Assembly (NCBI RefSeq): GCF_000369525.1
Contig: NZ_KB850072.1
Coordinates: 372,001 to 436,000 of the forward strand
From: Acinetobacter higginsii
GTDB lineage: Bacteria; Pseudomonadota; Gammaproteobacteria; Pseudomonadales; Moraxellaceae
Length of the DNA: 64,000 nt
Direction of reading: 5' to 3'
Shown: positions 1 through 9,747 of the stretch, piece by piece
How the letters are laid out: the number at the start of each line of letters is the position of its first letter
Position numbering within the stretch: position 1 is the first letter of the stretch
The notes under the pieces: model-generated
Databases searched by the model: none
Told to the model about the DNA's origin: nothing
Seen by the model: only the letters and a program-made list of their open reading frames with translations
Position numbers and translations under genes: made by a program

Positions 1-267
1 TTTGCCCTTATTACGAATTTTAGAAGATAAACCGATATCGCGATTATCAAAGCGAACTACACGGAAACCTTGATCGATTAAGGCTTTACAGAAGAAATCA
101 GGCCAAAACAGCATTTGTGCACCTAGGCCCATGATCAATAAGATGGTTGGATGCTCAGGATTTCCGCCCATTTCAACATGTAGTTCAATGCCATTGCCCA
201 AAGTAACTTTGGTTTCCTGCATAAAAGAAGCATATGGTGACACGTTAAATTGGAGGGCACTGTTCAT
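1..267 (-). CDS. estB: alpha/beta hydrolase, N-terminal part (EstB-like)
   Basis: The gene runs off the left edge, so only the first 89 residues are visible. They form the start of an alpha/beta-hydrolase fold: a strand and oxyanion-loop region reading ILLIMGLGAQMLFWP, then a VVRFDNRDIGLSS segment typical of this esterase group. The nucleophile and the rest of the catalytic triad lie outside the window. It is the third gene of a minus-strand group rubredoxin - rubredoxin reductase - hydrolase, the order of rubA-rubB-estB in A. baylyi, where the esterase accompanies the alkane-oxidation carriers. The symbol rests on that synteny and on the hydrolase fold; the substrate is unknown. Confidence 0.75.
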   Translation of the reverse strand, partial: MNSALQFNVSPYASFMQETKVTLGNGIELHVEMGGNPEHPTILLIMGLGAQMLFWPDFFCKALIDQGFRVVRFDNRDIGLSSKIRNKGK

Positions 268-351
268 GATCTTCGTTCCAAATTGAATTCTTCTTATTGC
301 TTAGAGAGTTTGAAGGAAATTCTTTTCTCAACAAACTCTCGTATTTAAACC

Positions 352-1533
352 TTAAACTTGCGCTGGAATCAAGTCTGGAACCAGCTTGGTGAGGGTTAAA
401 CGTTGTTTGCCCGCAGTTGCACCTAACAGTACAAAACCCCTTAAGGTTCCTTCACCATCAGCTGCTTTGGCAAGCATACCATCATCAAACTCTTCGGTTT
501 CCCAGTTCACATCCACATTAAGCGGTGCAGGTAAAACCGTCAATGGCGCAGCGGGTGTTTTTACTGCAACAGGCATAGCAGGGTAGTGTACCGCTGTGCT
601 TTGACCACTGAGCGTTTTTGCTAAAGCACGTGCTTGCTGCATAATTGGCATCACATATGGCAATAACGTGCCATTCACTTCTGCACAGTCACCGACGGCA
701 TAGATATCCGCTTGATTGGTTTCCAAAAGCGTGTTGGTAATAATGCCACGACTGGTTTGAATGTCTGCTGCTTTCGCTAAAGAGATATTCGGTTGTAAGC
801 CAATTGCAGAAAGAACAATATCAGCGACCAGTGTTTTACCATTGGCTAAGGTGACTTCGTAGTCTTCACCATTATTAATCTTGGTTACTTTTTCCACGGT
901 GGTGGAGAGTGCAAATTTAATGCCTGCTTGTTCTAAGTTGGCCTTAAAGGCTTCAGCGACATGGTTTGGTAATAAACGACCGAGTGGCTGAGGGGCTAAG
1001 TCAATTACAGTAACATCATATTGGCTATGCAATAAGTCATTGGCAAATTCACAGCCAATTAAACCTGCACCAAGAATAACCACGCGTTTGTCTTTACGGT
1101 TTGCAAGGTTTTCACGGAAGATACGATAGTCGACCAATGAGTTCACAACATGGATGTCATCACTGCCATCACCGGCAATCGCTAAGCGGATAGGGTTTGC
1201 ACCGACAGCCAGTACTAATTTTGAATAAGGTTGGGTAATGGTTTGCCCATTTTTTTCTAATGTAAGTTCATGGTTTTCGGCATTGATTGCTTTCACCCAT
1301 GTGTCTGCATCAATGCGCATATTCAATTGGGTTGCCATCTTTGTCGCATCGCCTAAAGCAATTTGTTCTGGTGCTTTATTCCCTGCAAAGGCATTAGATA
1401 ATGTTGGTTTTGCATAATTTACCGCATCATCTGCACAGATCATAACCAGTTCTTGTTCAGGACTTAGTTTACGAAACTCTCGCGCTACGGTGTAACCTGC
1501 CATGCCCGATCCGATGATAACGATAGGATGCAT
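352..1533 (-). CDS. rubB: rubredoxin-NAD(+) reductase
   Basis: This 393-residue FAD/NADH oxidoreductase passes electrons from NADH to rubredoxin, which feeds alkane hydroxylase. The N-terminus has the FAD dinucleotide motif IIGSGMAGY; a second one, VILGAGLIGCEFA, near residue 150 binds NADH; the FAD-closing motif DIYAVGDCAE is near residue 275. The start at 1533 is preferred over an in-frame start 33 bases upstream because GGAG lies at normal distance before it and the protein then begins directly with MHPIVIIGSG. It lies 83 bases downstream of rubA, in the same direction, so the two are probably co-transcribed. Length and order agree with Acinetobacter RubB. Confidence 0.93.
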   Translation of the reverse strand: MHPIVIIGSGMAGYTVAREFRKLSPEQELVMICADDAVNYAKPTLSNAFAGNKAPEQIALGDATKMATQLNMRIDADTWVKAINAENHELTLEKNGQTITQPYSKLVLAVGANPIRLAIAGDGSDDIHVVNSLVDYRIFRENLANRKDKRVVILGAGLIGCEFANDLLHSQYDVTVIDLAPQPLGRLLPNHVAEAFKANLEQAGIKFALSTTVEKVTKINNGEDYEVTLANGKTLVADIVLSAIGLQPNISLAKAADIQTSRGIITNTLLETNQADIYAVGDCAEVNGTLLPYVMPIMQQARALAKTLSGQSTAVHYPAMPVAVKTPAAPLTVLPAPLNVDVNWETEEFDDGMLAKAADGEGTLRGFVLLGATAGKQRLTLTKLVPDLIPAQV

Positions 1534-1616
1534 TCTATTCTCCAATATTTTCTTATTTAAAAACAAACGATAGCAAAAAAAAGACCATGATCATTGTCAC
1601 GGCCTTCTTGATCTAT

Positions 1617-1781
1617 TTAGATTTCAACCATTTCAAAATCAGCTTTTGAAACGCCGCAATCTGGGCAAGTCCAATCATCTGGGATATCTTCCCATTTGGT
1701 CCCTGCTGCAATGCCGTCTTGTGGCCAACCTTCTGCTTCGTCGTAAATCCAACCACAAACGATACATTGATATTTTTTCAT
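1617..1781 (-). CDS. rubA: rubredoxin
   Basis: This 54-residue iron protein has the two CxxCG-type knuckles of rubredoxin, CIVCGW near the N-terminus and CPDCGVSK near the C-terminus, which hold one iron by four cysteines. It is a soluble electron carrier between rubredoxin reductase and AlkM/AlkB-type alkane hydroxylase. The start at 1781 gives the canonical [15 protein letters not shown]; an in-frame start 30 bases upstream would add a tail not seen in the family. It is the first gene of the rubA-rubB-esterase group. Confidence 0.95.
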   Translation of the reverse strand: MKKYQCIVCGWIYDEAEGWPQDGIAAGTKWEDIPDDWTCPDCGVSKADFEMVEI

Positions 1782-2055
1782 GTGACTCTCCAAACTGATA
1801 GGTATGTTCAAGTTGCCTTTCAGTAAAACTATTCCGTAATGTCGCTATGATCGCTGCAATAGGAACTAACTTATGCTAATCGGGAGTTAGATTTTTACGC
1901 AGAACGACATTTAAGTAAAGTAAATGCAAGAGTTTAATCATTTATTCAAAAAGTGATATGGCAATTCTATCTGAAAGTCTTGTTATTTGAGCAATTACTC
2001 TAATTTTTTTTAGGGATATAACGCTTATACAATTAAAAAAAGCCGAAATGTATAA

Positions 2056-2912
2056 GGGTCTGTTGACAATTGTTGCCTAAAAAAATAGCGAGATAGTAAA
2101 ATCAAATCGCCAAACCCAATTTTACACTCGCTATGCCTCGTACAATGCTGAATGATCAACACTGGTCTAAGTTAACTACCATTTTCCGTCATTTTAATAT
2201 TTATCTCAAATTAAATTTGAGGAATTTTATCGAAGCTATTCTATTTAGGATACGTACAGGTTGTCCTTGGAGAGATTTACCTCAGGAATTCGGTAAGCCA
2301 AACTCTATTTTCAAGAAATATAATCGCTGGTCTAAAAACAACAAACTTATGAATATATTTAAGTTATTTAGTCAGCATGCTGATAAAGAATGGATTTTTA
2401 TTGATGGTAGTCATGTTAGAGCACATCAACATTCAGCAGGAATTAAGAATCAAGATATTTCTAAAAGTATCGGTGGCAATAGTTCTAAAATACATTTAGC
2501 AATTGATTCAAATGGTAATCCAATTGAGTTTATTATTTCTGACGGAACTTCTCATGATATGAAAATTGCCCCAGATCTTGTATCAAAACTAGATTTAAGT
2601 GAATCAGAAATGCTGTGCGCTGATAAAGGTTACGATTCTGAAAGTCTTAGAAAGCAAATTCAAGACAGCAAAACAAAACCAAATATTCCTAGAAAATCAA
2701 ACACAAAGTCTAGTAATGATCACATGGATTGGTATATGTATAAAATCAGACACTTAGTTGAGAATTTATTTTGTAGATTGAAACAATTTAGGGGGATTGC
2801 GACACGATATGACAAGCTAAAGCGTAATTATCAAAGTGCAGTTGCTTTAGCTTGTATATTTATATGGTTACCGTTATAGAGTGAATTATGAGCAAGAAAT
2901 GTCAACACACCC
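2056..2912 (+). mobile_element. IS5-family insertion sequence, intact
   Basis: The element is about 857 bp. Its left end starts GGGTCTGTTGACAATTGTTG and the right end, read on the other strand, starts GGGTGTGTTGACATTTCTTG, an imperfect terminal inverted repeat with 16 of the first 19 positions matching. It carries one transposase gene. Both flanks show AA next to the repeat, which could be a very short target duplication but is not convincing. It lies between rubA and a SRPBCC gene and breaks no recognisable gene. Confidence 0.9.
2133..2879 (+). CDS. IS5-family transposase
   Basis: This 248-residue transposase has the N-terminal DUF4096-like region with GCPWRDLP and a DDE catalytic domain. 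The visible acidic triad is the D of FIDGSHVRAH, the D of CADKGYDSE, and the E of LVENLFCRLKQFRGIATRYDK, followed by the Y-(2)-R-(3)-E-(6)-K-type region. Many relatives are split into two frames joined by programmed frameshifting, whereas this one is a single uninterrupted frame and looks functional. It fills nearly the whole element between the inverted repeats. Confidence 0.92.
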   Translation: MPRTMLNDQHWSKLTTIFRHFNIYLKLNLRNFIEAILFRIRTGCPWRDLPQEFGKPNSIFKKYNRWSKNNKLMNIFKLFSQHADKEWIFIDGSHVRAHQHSAGIKNQDISKSIGGNSSKIHLAIDSNGNPIEFIISDGTSHDMKIAPDLVSKLDLSESEMLCADKGYDSESLRKQIQDSKTKPNIPRKSNTKSSNDHMDWYMYKIRHLVENLFCRLKQFRGIATRYDKLKRNYQSAVALACIFIWLPL

Positions 2913-2988
2913 AAATATAGTGTGTATAAAAAACAAACATTCAGAATCAAGATATGATGATGAAAACAATGATCAAGGAGAATAAAAC

Positions 2989-3426
2989 ATGGAAACCTTA
3001 TCTTATAATATAAAAATTTATGCGACCCCTGAAAAAGTTTGGGAGGTTCTTTGGACTCCAGAAAGTTATCAAGCATGGACAAAATTCTTTGCATGCGATT
3101 CAACCATGACTACGGATTGGAAAGTGGGTGGTAAAACCTATTTTGGAGATGGCAAAGGCAATGGCATGATCTCTACCATTGAAAGTATCGATGAGCCTAA
3201 AGAGATTGTTTTTAAGCATCTTGGGATGATTGAGAACGGTAAGGAGGATCTGGAAAGTGAGGCTGTGAAGTCTTGGGCAGGTGCTTTGGAAAAATATATG
3301 CTGTTTGATTTTAATGGTGAAACGCAATTGCATGTAGAGGTCGATATTCAACCAGAACATGCAGAATTTATGAATAAAGGCTTTGATCAGGGACTTGCTA
3401 TGGTCAAGCATTTAGCGGAGAAATAA
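2989..3426 (+). CDS. SRPBCC (AHSA1-like) domain protein
   Basis: The 145-residue protein is a single START/Bet v1-like fold: it opens with NIKIYATPEKVWEVLWTPESY, the usual first strand and helix of AHSA1-like proteins, and continues through WKVGGKTYFGDGKGNGMI. Such proteins bind hydrophobic ligands in a central cavity; the ligand cannot be predicted. AAGGAG lies 8 bases before the ATG. The IS5 element ends 76 bases upstream, so the native promoter may have been displaced or replaced. No partner gene is adjacent. Confidence 0.8.
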   Translation: METLSYNIKIYATPEKVWEVLWTPESYQAWTKFFACDSTMTTDWKVGGKTYFGDGKGNGMISTIESIDEPKEIVFKHLGMIENGKEDLESEAVKSWAGALEKYMLFDFNGETQLHVEVDIQPEHAEFMNKGFDQGLAMVKHLAEK

Positions 3427-3585
3427 GCGACAGCGAATCGATTGTTGAGCGGAAAATTGCTGCGTTATCTTGATTCAAAAACTGATCAATCTTGATTTTT
3501 TTGAATTGTCTGGTTGAAACAATACGAAAATGAGTTGTGATCTGCTATCCTATGTCACTTCATTTTTTACTTAATCGAGGCAGAG

Positions 3586-5112
3586 ATGACGCAACAAAAC
3601 GCTCAATCGACTTCTGAACAAACACTTTCCGAAAACGATTTAATCGCACAGCGTCATGCCAAATTAAAGCAAATCCAAGAGACTGCAAAACAAACGGGTA
3701 AGAGCCCGTGGCCAAACACGTTTAAACGTGAGCACTATGCAGCTGATTTGCAAGAACAGTTTAAAGATCAAGACAAGGCGCAAATTGAAGGCGCTGAAAA
3801 AGTTTATGTAAAAGTTGCTGGTCGTGTGATGTTGAACCGTGGATCATTTATGGTGATCCAAGATATGACGGGTCGTATTCAACTTTATGTGGATCGTAAA
3901 GGTCTGCCAGCTGATATTTTAGAAACCATTAAAAGTTTAGACCTTGGCGATATCATCGCTGCTGAAGGTTATATTGGTCGTTCGGGTAAAGGTGACTTAT
4001 ATGTGCACCTTGAAGGTTTTGAATTACTGACCAAATCACTTCGTCCACTTCCAGATAAATTCCATGGTTTAACCGATACAGAAGCTAAATATCGTAAACG
4101 TTATTTAGATTTGATCGTAAATGAAGAAACACGTAAAACTTTCGAAATTCGTGCCCAAGTAGTTGCAGGTATTCGTGCATTCTTGACCAATGAACGCTTC
4201 ATGGAGGTGGAAACGCCAATGATGCATGTGATTCCGGGTGGCGCATCTGCTAAGCCATTCGTAACACATCATAATGCTTTGGACATGGAACTGTATTTAC
4301 GTGTTGCACCGGAACTCTATTTAAAACGCCTTGTAGTGGGTGGTTTTGAGCGTGTGTTTGAAATTAACCGTAACTTCCGTAACGAAGGGGTTTCAACACG
4401 CCACAACCCTGAATTCACGATGATCGAGTTCTATCAAGCCTATGCTGATTATAAAGACTTGATGGTATTGACTGAAAACATGCTTGAAAAATTGGCAGTT
4501 GATATCTTGGGGTCTACCGATGTGCCTTATGGTGACGAAGTTTATAGCTTCAAAGGGCCATTCAAGAAAATCTCAATGTTTGATGCAATTCTTGAGAACA
4601 ATCCAGACTTCACACCTGAAAATGTGAATGACCGTGAATTCTTGGCCAAATTTACCAAAGAAGTTTTAAAAGAGCAGGTAAAACCTGGTTTTGGTTTAGG
4701 CAAATTACAAACGATTGTGTTTGAAGAAACTGTAGAAACTAAACTGCGTCAGCCGACGTTCATTACTGAATATCCAGCTGAAACTTCACCACTTGCTCGT
4801 CGTAATGATGATAATCCACATATTACCGATCGTTTTGAGTTCTTTATCGGTGGTCGTGAGTTGGCAAATGGTTTCTCTGAGTTAAATGACCCGATTGATC
4901 AGGCTGAGCGCTTCCAAGCGCAGGTTGCAGAAAAAGATGCAGGTGATGATGAAGCAATGCATTACGATGCAGACTTTATCGAAGCATTGGAATATGGCTT
5001 GCCACCGACAGCTGGTCAAGGCATCGGTATTGACCGTTTGGTGATGTTGTTTGCCAATGCTGCGAGTATTCGTGACGTGTTGTTATTCCCGCATATGCGC
5101 CGTAAAGATTAA
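3586..5112 (+). CDS. lysS: lysyl-tRNA synthetase, class II
   Basis: The 508-residue enzyme charges tRNA-Lys with lysine. It has an N-terminal OB-fold anticodon-binding domain (about residues 65-150, [21 protein letters not shown]) and a class II catalytic domain with motif 2 ([20 protein letters not shown]) and motif 3 ([17 protein letters not shown]). Length is normal for bacterial LysRS. It is monocistronic, with its own downstream terminator. Confidence 0.97.
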   Translation: MTQQNAQSTSEQTLSENDLIAQRHAKLKQIQETAKQTGKSPWPNTFKREHYAADLQEQFKDQDKAQIEGAEKVYVKVAGRVMLNRGSFMVIQDMTGRIQLYVDRKGLPADILETIKSLDLGDIIAAEGYIGRSGKGDLYVHLEGFELLTKSLRPLPDKFHGLTDTEAKYRKRYLDLIVNEETRKTFEIRAQVVAGIRAFLTNERFMEVETPMMHVIPGGASAKPFVTHHNALDMELYLRVAPELYLKRLVVGGFERVFEINRNFRNEGVSTRHNPEFTMIEFYQAYADYKDLMVLTENMLEKLAVDILGSTDVPYGDEVYSFKGPFKKISMFDAILENNPDFTPENVNDREFLAKFTKEVLKEQVKPGFGLGKLQTIVFEETVETKLRQPTFITEYPAETSPLARRNDDNPHITDRFEFFIGGRELANGFSELNDPIDQAERFQAQVAEKDAGDDEAMHYDADFIEALEYGLPPTAGQGIGIDRLVMLFANAASIRDVLLFPHMRRKD

Positions 5113-5127
5113 TTTACCATTCATTAA

Positions 5128-5155
5128 AAAGCCACTTCCATGAAGTGGCTTTTTA
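5128..5155 (+). terminator. rho-independent terminator after lysS
   Basis: GCCACTTC and GAAGTGGC form a hairpin with a three-base loop, flanked by an A run on the left and TTTTT on the right. Confidence 0.9.
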
Positions 5156-5256
5156 TATTCATGATTAAAAAAATATAATTATTGCATTTGATGATTGAAA
5201 AGAGATCGTAAAAAAACGATCATGTGCACATAAATAAATTTGAGAACAGTTTAGAT

Positions 5257-6696
5257 ATGTTTCTAAAAAAATCCCTTTATGTCGCATTATTTGCTTCGCT
5301 TTCCTCTGCAACATTTGCACAAGGTCTCATCTTAAACGATGCAAATTTACGTACAGATTTAAATTGGCTGAACCAACAAGGTGTTATTCAAATTAGTACG
5401 TCGACTTGGCCAATGAGTGGCGATGAAATTCAACGTGCTTTATCCCAAGCGAAAGTGAGCAATAATGCTCAGCAAAAGGTGGTGAATTCAGTTGCTAATG
5501 CACTGAAAGCAGATAATGAAACGGTTAAACTTGGTTTACATGCCGGCTCTGATCTTAAAACTGTTCCTCAAACATTTGGTGATAACCAAAAATCACAATA
5601 TCAGGTCGCTGCTGAGTTTAATGCAGGTGGTGAAAATTGGGATGCAAAACTTCGTGTGAATGGAGAGAAAGATCCACTGGTTGATAATGGGCATGATGTC
5701 AATGTAGAAGGTTCTTATCTTGCTGGTAAGCTTTGGAATCAATGGGTGATTGCAGGTCAGATTCCGACCTATTGGGGTCCTGGGCATGATGGAAGTTTGA
5801 TTCGCGGTGATGCGAGTCGTCCTGTGTATGGTGTTACAGCACAACGAGCTGTACAAAATGCATTTGAGAGCAAATGGTTATCTTGGATTGGTCCTTGGCA
5901 GTATCAAGCATTTGCTGGGCAATTGGATGATTATAAGGCTGTTCCTGATGCAAAACTGCTTGGTTTACGTGTAACGGCACAACCTTTGTCTTATCTTGAA
6001 CTTGGTGCATCACGTGTATTGCAATGGGGCGGTGAAGGCCGTTCAGAAAGTTTGGACTCACTTTGGAATGCCATTAAAGGTAATGATAATCTTGATTATG
6101 ATACTGATAAGTCAAATCAGATTGCAGGATTTGATTTTCGGTTGAATACACAACCATTACTACAAGTCCCTGTCGGTGTTTATGGACAATATGTGGGGGA
6201 AGATGAAGCCGGTGGACTCCCTGCTAAAAAGATGTATTTAGCGGGTATAGATTTCTCTTCTTCTTATAAAAATATGCCGTATCAACTCTATGCAGAATGG
6301 GCAGATACGCGTAGTAATGGAAAAGTAGATGGTGTTTCATATAATCATTATGTTTACAAAGATGGCTATTATCAACATGGTTTTTCTTTAGGCCATGCAA
6401 TGGGTGGTGATGGTCAAATGTATTCGGTTGGTGGTGATATTCGTTTTGATACAATGAACCGTTTAAATGGTCGTTTGCTTTATACCAAGGTGAATCCATT
6501 AGATTTAAGAATTAATGAGGCATTTCCAAAGCAAGATACAATAAAAGCTCTTGATTTGACTTGGACACACTACTTGAAACCAACAATTCCATTAAAAGTG
6601 AATGGTTGGGTCAGTGATTCTGATTTGAATGGCAGTGATGGTGGTGTTTCTGTTGGTGTTGAAATTCCATTAGAACGGAAAATGTTCGGTTTTTGA
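5257..6696 (+). CDS. wzi: capsule assembly protein Wzi, outer-membrane barrel
   Basis: The 479-residue protein has a signal peptide (MFLKKSLYVALFASLSSATFAQ) followed by an outer-membrane barrel. Wzi hallmarks are clear: DLNWLNQQGVIQISTSTWP near the N-terminus, WGPGHDGSLIRGDASRPVYG, LELGASRVLQWGGEGR, and YKDGYYQHGFSLGHAMGGDGQ. Wzi anchors capsular polysaccharide at the cell surface. The ATG at 5257 is preferred to one 33 bases upstream because it starts directly with the signal peptide. It stands alone between lysS and cysDN, not in a capsule locus, as is usual for some Acinetobacter. Confidence 0.9.
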   Translation: MFLKKSLYVALFASLSSATFAQGLILNDANLRTDLNWLNQQGVIQISTSTWPMSGDEIQRALSQAKVSNNAQQKVVNSVANALKADNETVKLGLHAGSDLKTVPQTFGDNQKSQYQVAAEFNAGGENWDAKLRVNGEKDPLVDNGHDVNVEGSYLAGKLWNQWVIAGQIPTYWGPGHDGSLIRGDASRPVYGVTAQRAVQNAFESKWLSWIGPWQYQAFAGQLDDYKAVPDAKLLGLRVTAQPLSYLELGASRVLQWGGEGRSESLDSLWNAIKGNDNLDYDTDKSNQIAGFDFRLNTQPLLQVPVGVYGQYVGEDEAGGLPAKKMYLAGIDFSSSYKNMPYQLYAEWADTRSNGKVDGVSYNHYVYKDGYYQHGFSLGHAMGGDGQMYSVGGDIRFDTMNRLNGRLLYTKVNPLDLRINEAFPKQDTIKALDLTWTHYLKPTIPLKVNGWVSDSDLNGSDGGVSVGVEIPLERKMFGF

Positions 6697-6712
6697 TAGG
6701 TTTTAAACCTTT

Positions 6713-6743
6713 GAAAAAAGGAGCCTTTTGGCTTCTTTTTTTA
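6713..6743 (+). terminator. terminator after wzi
   Basis: GGAGCC-TTTT-GGCTTC is flanked by AAAAAA on the left and a run of T on the right, giving a T-rich hairpin. Confidence 0.8.
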
Positions 6744-6862
6744 TATTTTTTGGTGAGGAATAGATTGTATTGATATTCCATAATCTTATTTTTATATCAT
6801 AATTTTGCATATTGATATGAAAAAACAAGCTAAAGAACTGGATCTAAATTATTATAATGAAT

Positions 6863-6884
6863 AACCGCTATTGAGTGGTTTTTT
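6863..6884 (+). terminator. terminator-like hairpin ahead of the cysDN leader
   Basis: AACCGCT and AGTGGTT pair fully (one G-T wobble) around an ATTG loop and are followed at once by a T run, the form of an intrinsic terminator. It lies 44 bases before a short leader ORF and about 155 bases before cysD, and is separate from the wzi terminator. A TATAAT hexamer at 6853-6858 sits directly ahead of it, so it could either be a backup terminator or part of the cysDN leader; position alone does not settle this. Confidence 0.5.
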
Positions 6885-6927
6885 GCCACCAGTAAGAATA
6901 TCTATATCATGAAAAATTGGAGTTGTT

Positions 6928-7026
6928 ATGGCACTCGTTCCTCCACACAGTCTTCAAAGTGGTGGTTTAATCCCACTTATAGATTTTATGGATAGCATGG
7001 ATAAGGAGGAAATTGTACATGACTGA
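6928..7026 (+). CDS. 32-residue leader ORF overlapping cysD
   Basis: The ORF starts [18 protein letters not shown] and ends ...EEIVHD; its TGA lies inside the first codons of cysD (ATGACTGA, an 8-base overlap), an arrangement that suggests translational coupling. GGAG precedes its ATG at 8 bases. The N-terminus resembles the start of single-chain ATP sulfurylases (Sat), which often begin with a PHGG..L.P.L-like segment. It could be a coupled leader peptide, a remnant of a sat gene replaced by cysDN, or chance. The cysD Shine-Dalgarno site (AAGGAGG) lies within the end of this ORF. Confidence 0.5.
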   Translation: MALVPPHSLQSGGLIPLIDFMDSMDKEEIVHD

Positions 7027-7927
7027 AAATAGATTAACTCACCTCAAGCAACTTGAGGCAGAAAGTATTCATATTATTCGTGAAGTTGCAGCTGAATTTG
7101 AAAACCCTGTGATGCTTTACTCGATTGGTAAAGACTCGGCAGTAATGTTGCATTTGGCATTAAAAGCATTCTATCCAGCGAAACTCCCATTCCCACTACT
7201 GCATGTAGATACGGGTTGGAAGTTTAAAGACATGATTGCTTTCCGTGACAACATGGCAAAAACGCATGGCTTTGATCTGATCGTGCATCAAAATGTAGAA
7301 GGTCGTGAGGCGGGGATTAACCCGTTTGATCACGGCAGTTCAAAATATACGGACATCATGAAAACCCAAGGTTTAAAACAAGCCTTGGATAAGTATCAGT
7401 TTGATGCTGCTTTTGGTGGTGCACGCCGTGATGAAGAAAAATCTCGTGCCAAAGAGCGTGTGTATTCATTCCGTGATAATAAACATCGTTGGGATCCAAA
7501 AAACCAGCGTCCGGAACTTTGGAACCTTTACAACGGTAAAGTGAACAAAGGCGAAAGTATTCGTGTATTCCCATTGTCTAACTGGACTGAGTTAGATATC
7601 TGGCAATATATCTATCTCGAAAATATTCAACTCGTTCCTCTTTATTTCTCTGCAGTTCGACCTGTGGTTGAACGTAGTGGTACGTTAATCATGGTCGATG
7701 ATGAGCGTATGCGCTTAAAAGAAGGTGAAGTTCCACAAATGAAATCGGTACGTTTCCGTACACTTGGTTGTTACCCGTTAACAGGTGCAGTTGAGTCTGA
7801 AGCAGATACCTTGCCTGAAATTATCCAAGAAATGCTTTTAGCAACCAGCTCAGAGCGTCAAGGTCGTATGATTGACCATGATGAGGCTGGCTCGATGGAA
7901 AAGAAAAAGCAAGAAGGTTATTTCTAA
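7019..7927 (+). CDS. cysD: sulfate adenylyltransferase small subunit
   Basis: The 302-residue subunit makes adenosine 5'-phosphosulfate from ATP and sulfate, with the GTPase CysN as partner. It carries the PP-loop signature ([16 protein letters not shown]) near residue 35 and the conserved [21 protein letters not shown] segment of the PAPS reductase-like adenylyl-transfer family. The start at 7019 is chosen because AAGGAGG lies at good distance before it; a TTG two codons upstream is less likely. cysN follows after 83 bases on the same strand. Confidence 0.96.
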   Translation: MTENRLTHLKQLEAESIHIIREVAAEFENPVMLYSIGKDSAVMLHLALKAFYPAKLPFPLLHVDTGWKFKDMIAFRDNMAKTHGFDLIVHQNVEGREAGINPFDHGSSKYTDIMKTQGLKQALDKYQFDAAFGGARRDEEKSRAKERVYSFRDNKHRWDPKNQRPELWNLYNGKVNKGESIRVFPLSNWTELDIWQYIYLENIQLVPLYFSAVRPVVERSGTLIMVDDERMRLKEGEVPQMKSVRFRTLGCYPLTGAVESEADTLPEIIQEMLLATSSERQGRMIDHDEAGSMEKKKQEGYF

Positions 7928-7941
7928 TTTCCTTAAGCAAG

Positions 7942-7961
7942 TCCCTCTTTTTAAAGAGGGA
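7942..7961 (+). repeat. perfect hairpin between cysD and cysN
   Basis: TCCCTCTTT and AAAGAGGGA are perfect inverted repeats with a two-base loop. No T run follows, so it is not a classic terminator. It could stabilise the cysD mRNA end or be a small dispersed intergenic repeat. Confidence 0.5.
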
Positions 7962-8010
7962 TTTAGGGAGATTAAAACCGATTTCTAAAGAATATGTGGA
8001 GTTTTGAGCA

Positions 8011-9624
8011 ATGTCTCATCAATCAGATCTTATTAGCCAAGACATCTTGGGATATTTAAAACAGCATGAGCAAAAAGATTTATTACGCTTTTTGACGTGC
8101 GGTAATGTCGATGATGGTAAAAGTACCTTAATTGGTCGTTTACTTTACGATTCAAAATTGATTTATGAAGATCAATTGCAAGCGGTAACACGTGATAGTA
8201 AAAAAGTGGGTACTACAGGTGATGCACCTGATCTTGCTTTGCTGGTTGATGGTCTACAGGCTGAACGTGAGCAGGGCATTACCATTGATGTGGCTTATCG
8301 TTATTTCTCTACAGAAAAGCGTAAGTTCATCATTGCTGATACCCCAGGACATGAACAATACACGCGTAACATGGCGACTGGTGCATCCACTGCCGATCTT
8401 GCGATTATCTTGATCGATGCACGTTATGGTGTGCAAACTCAAACTCGTCGCCATTCATTTATCGCAAGCTTACTCGGTATTAAAAATATCGTTGTTGCGA
8501 TTAACAAGATGGACTTGGTTGAGTTCTCTGAAGCACGTTTCAATGAAATTCAAGTTGAATATGATGCTTTCGTGAGTCAACTTGGTGATCGTCGCCCTGA
8601 AAATATTGTGTTCGTACCGATCTCGGCATTGAATGGCGACAACGTTGTTAATCCATCAGCAAGTACGCCATGGTACAAGGGTCAAACCTTGATGAGCCTT
8701 CTTGAGTCAGTGGAAATTAAACGTGAATCAAATAAACGTGAATTCCGTTTCCCTGTTCAATATGTGAATCGACCAAACCTCGATTTCCGTGGTTTCGCAG
8801 GTACGATTGCGCTTGGTCAAGTGAATGTTGGTGATGAAATTATTGCCTTGCCATCTGGTAAAAAATCAACAGTTAAAGAAATCGTAACTTTTGATGGCAA
8901 TCTAGAACAGGCCGTTGCTGGTCAGGCCGTGACTTTAACCTTAAACGATGAAATTGATATTTCTCGTGGTAACGTTTTGGTCCGTGCAGGCGAGCAACCA
9001 TTGATTTCACGTAGTGTGCGTGCATCAGTGGTCTGGATGAATGAGCATCCGCTGGTAAAAGGCAAACTGTACAATGTCAAAATTGGGACTCAAACTGTTC
9101 CAGCGAAAGTGACGGCAATTAACTTCCGTGTCAATGTGAATACGTTGGAACACACACAAGTTGAAGAGCTTGAGTTGAATGCAATTGCGGATGTTGTAGT
9201 TGAGTTTGATGCGCCAGTGGTCTTTGATCAATACCAAGACAGCCGTTACACCGGTTCATTTATCTTTATTGACCGTCTAAGCAACGTAACTGTTGGTGCG
9301 GGTATGGTTGAAGCTGCGGTTGAATGGGCAGCGCATAGCAATCCTGTGACTGCAGAAGATCGTGCAGCTCGTTTAGGTCAGAAGCCTGCGGTGATTGGTG
9401 TTTCTGCATCGTTGATCGAGAAAGCTCAAGCTTTAGAAAGCTTGTTGATCCAGCAGGGTGTGGTTGCGATTGCGAAAGCCAATTTAACTGCTGAGCAAAT
9501 TGCATTGTTGCGTGAAACAGGTGTTGTAATTATCACTACGACTGTTGAAGGTACAGATACCGAGATTGCTGCTGAAACGGTTGAAGAAGCCGCTGAAAAA
9601 GTGGTGGAGTTAGTTCGTCTTTAA
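8011..9624 (+). CDS. cysN: sulfate adenylyltransferase GTPase subunit with decayed APS-kinase tail
   Basis: CysN couples GTP hydrolysis to APS synthesis by CysD. The translation-factor GTPase domain is complete: [14 protein letters not shown] (Walker A), DTPGHEQY (G3) and NKMD (G4), followed by two beta-barrel domains. At 537 residues it is longer than plain CysN (about 475) and shorter than CysN-CysC fusions (about 630). From about residue 447 it reads [15 protein letters not shown], the junction that leads into APS kinase in CysNC fusions, but the kinase P-loop GLSGSGKST is missing and only about 80 residues follow. The tail is therefore probably an internally deleted, inactive CysC remnant. 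Confidence 0.93.
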   Translation: MSHQSDLISQDILGYLKQHEQKDLLRFLTCGNVDDGKSTLIGRLLYDSKLIYEDQLQAVTRDSKKVGTTGDAPDLALLVDGLQAEREQGITIDVAYRYFSTEKRKFIIADTPGHEQYTRNMATGASTADLAIILIDARYGVQTQTRRHSFIASLLGIKNIVVAINKMDLVEFSEARFNEIQVEYDAFVSQLGDRRPENIVFVPISALNGDNVVNPSASTPWYKGQTLMSLLESVEIKRESNKREFRFPVQYVNRPNLDFRGFAGTIALGQVNVGDEIIALPSGKKSTVKEIVTFDGNLEQAVAGQAVTLTLNDEIDISRGNVLVRAGEQPLISRSVRASVVWMNEHPLVKGKLYNVKIGTQTVPAKVTAINFRVNVNTLEHTQVEELELNAIADVVVEFDAPVVFDQYQDSRYTGSFIFIDRLSNVTVGAGMVEAAVEWAAHSNPVTAEDRAARLGQKPAVIGVSASLIEKAQALESLLIQQGVVAIAKANLTAEQIALLRETGVVIITTTVEGTDTEIAAETVEEAAEKVVELVRL

Positions 9625-9643
9625 TCGGCTGAGTTGATTTTGG

Positions 9644-9667
9644 AAACCCGCGCAAGCGGGTTTTTTT
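9644..9667 (+). terminator. terminator after cysN
   Basis: AAACCCGC-GCAA-GCGGGTTT hairpin followed by a run of T; ends the cysDN unit. Confidence 0.92.
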
Positions 9668-9747
9668 ATTTGAGTGGGCTACAAAAAGCTGGAATTGGTT
9701 CTGTTGGATATTTACTCATTGTATTCTTTGCAGTTGTAGTTTTGATA

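Noticed and set aside
2041..2920. A clear target-site duplication for the IS5 element.
   Set aside because: Only AA is shared on both sides, which is too short to distinguish from chance.
3100..3411. A 103-codon minus-strand ORF across the SRPBCC gene.
   Set aside because: It is antisense to a gene with a good ribosome-binding site and a recognisable fold, and has no start context.
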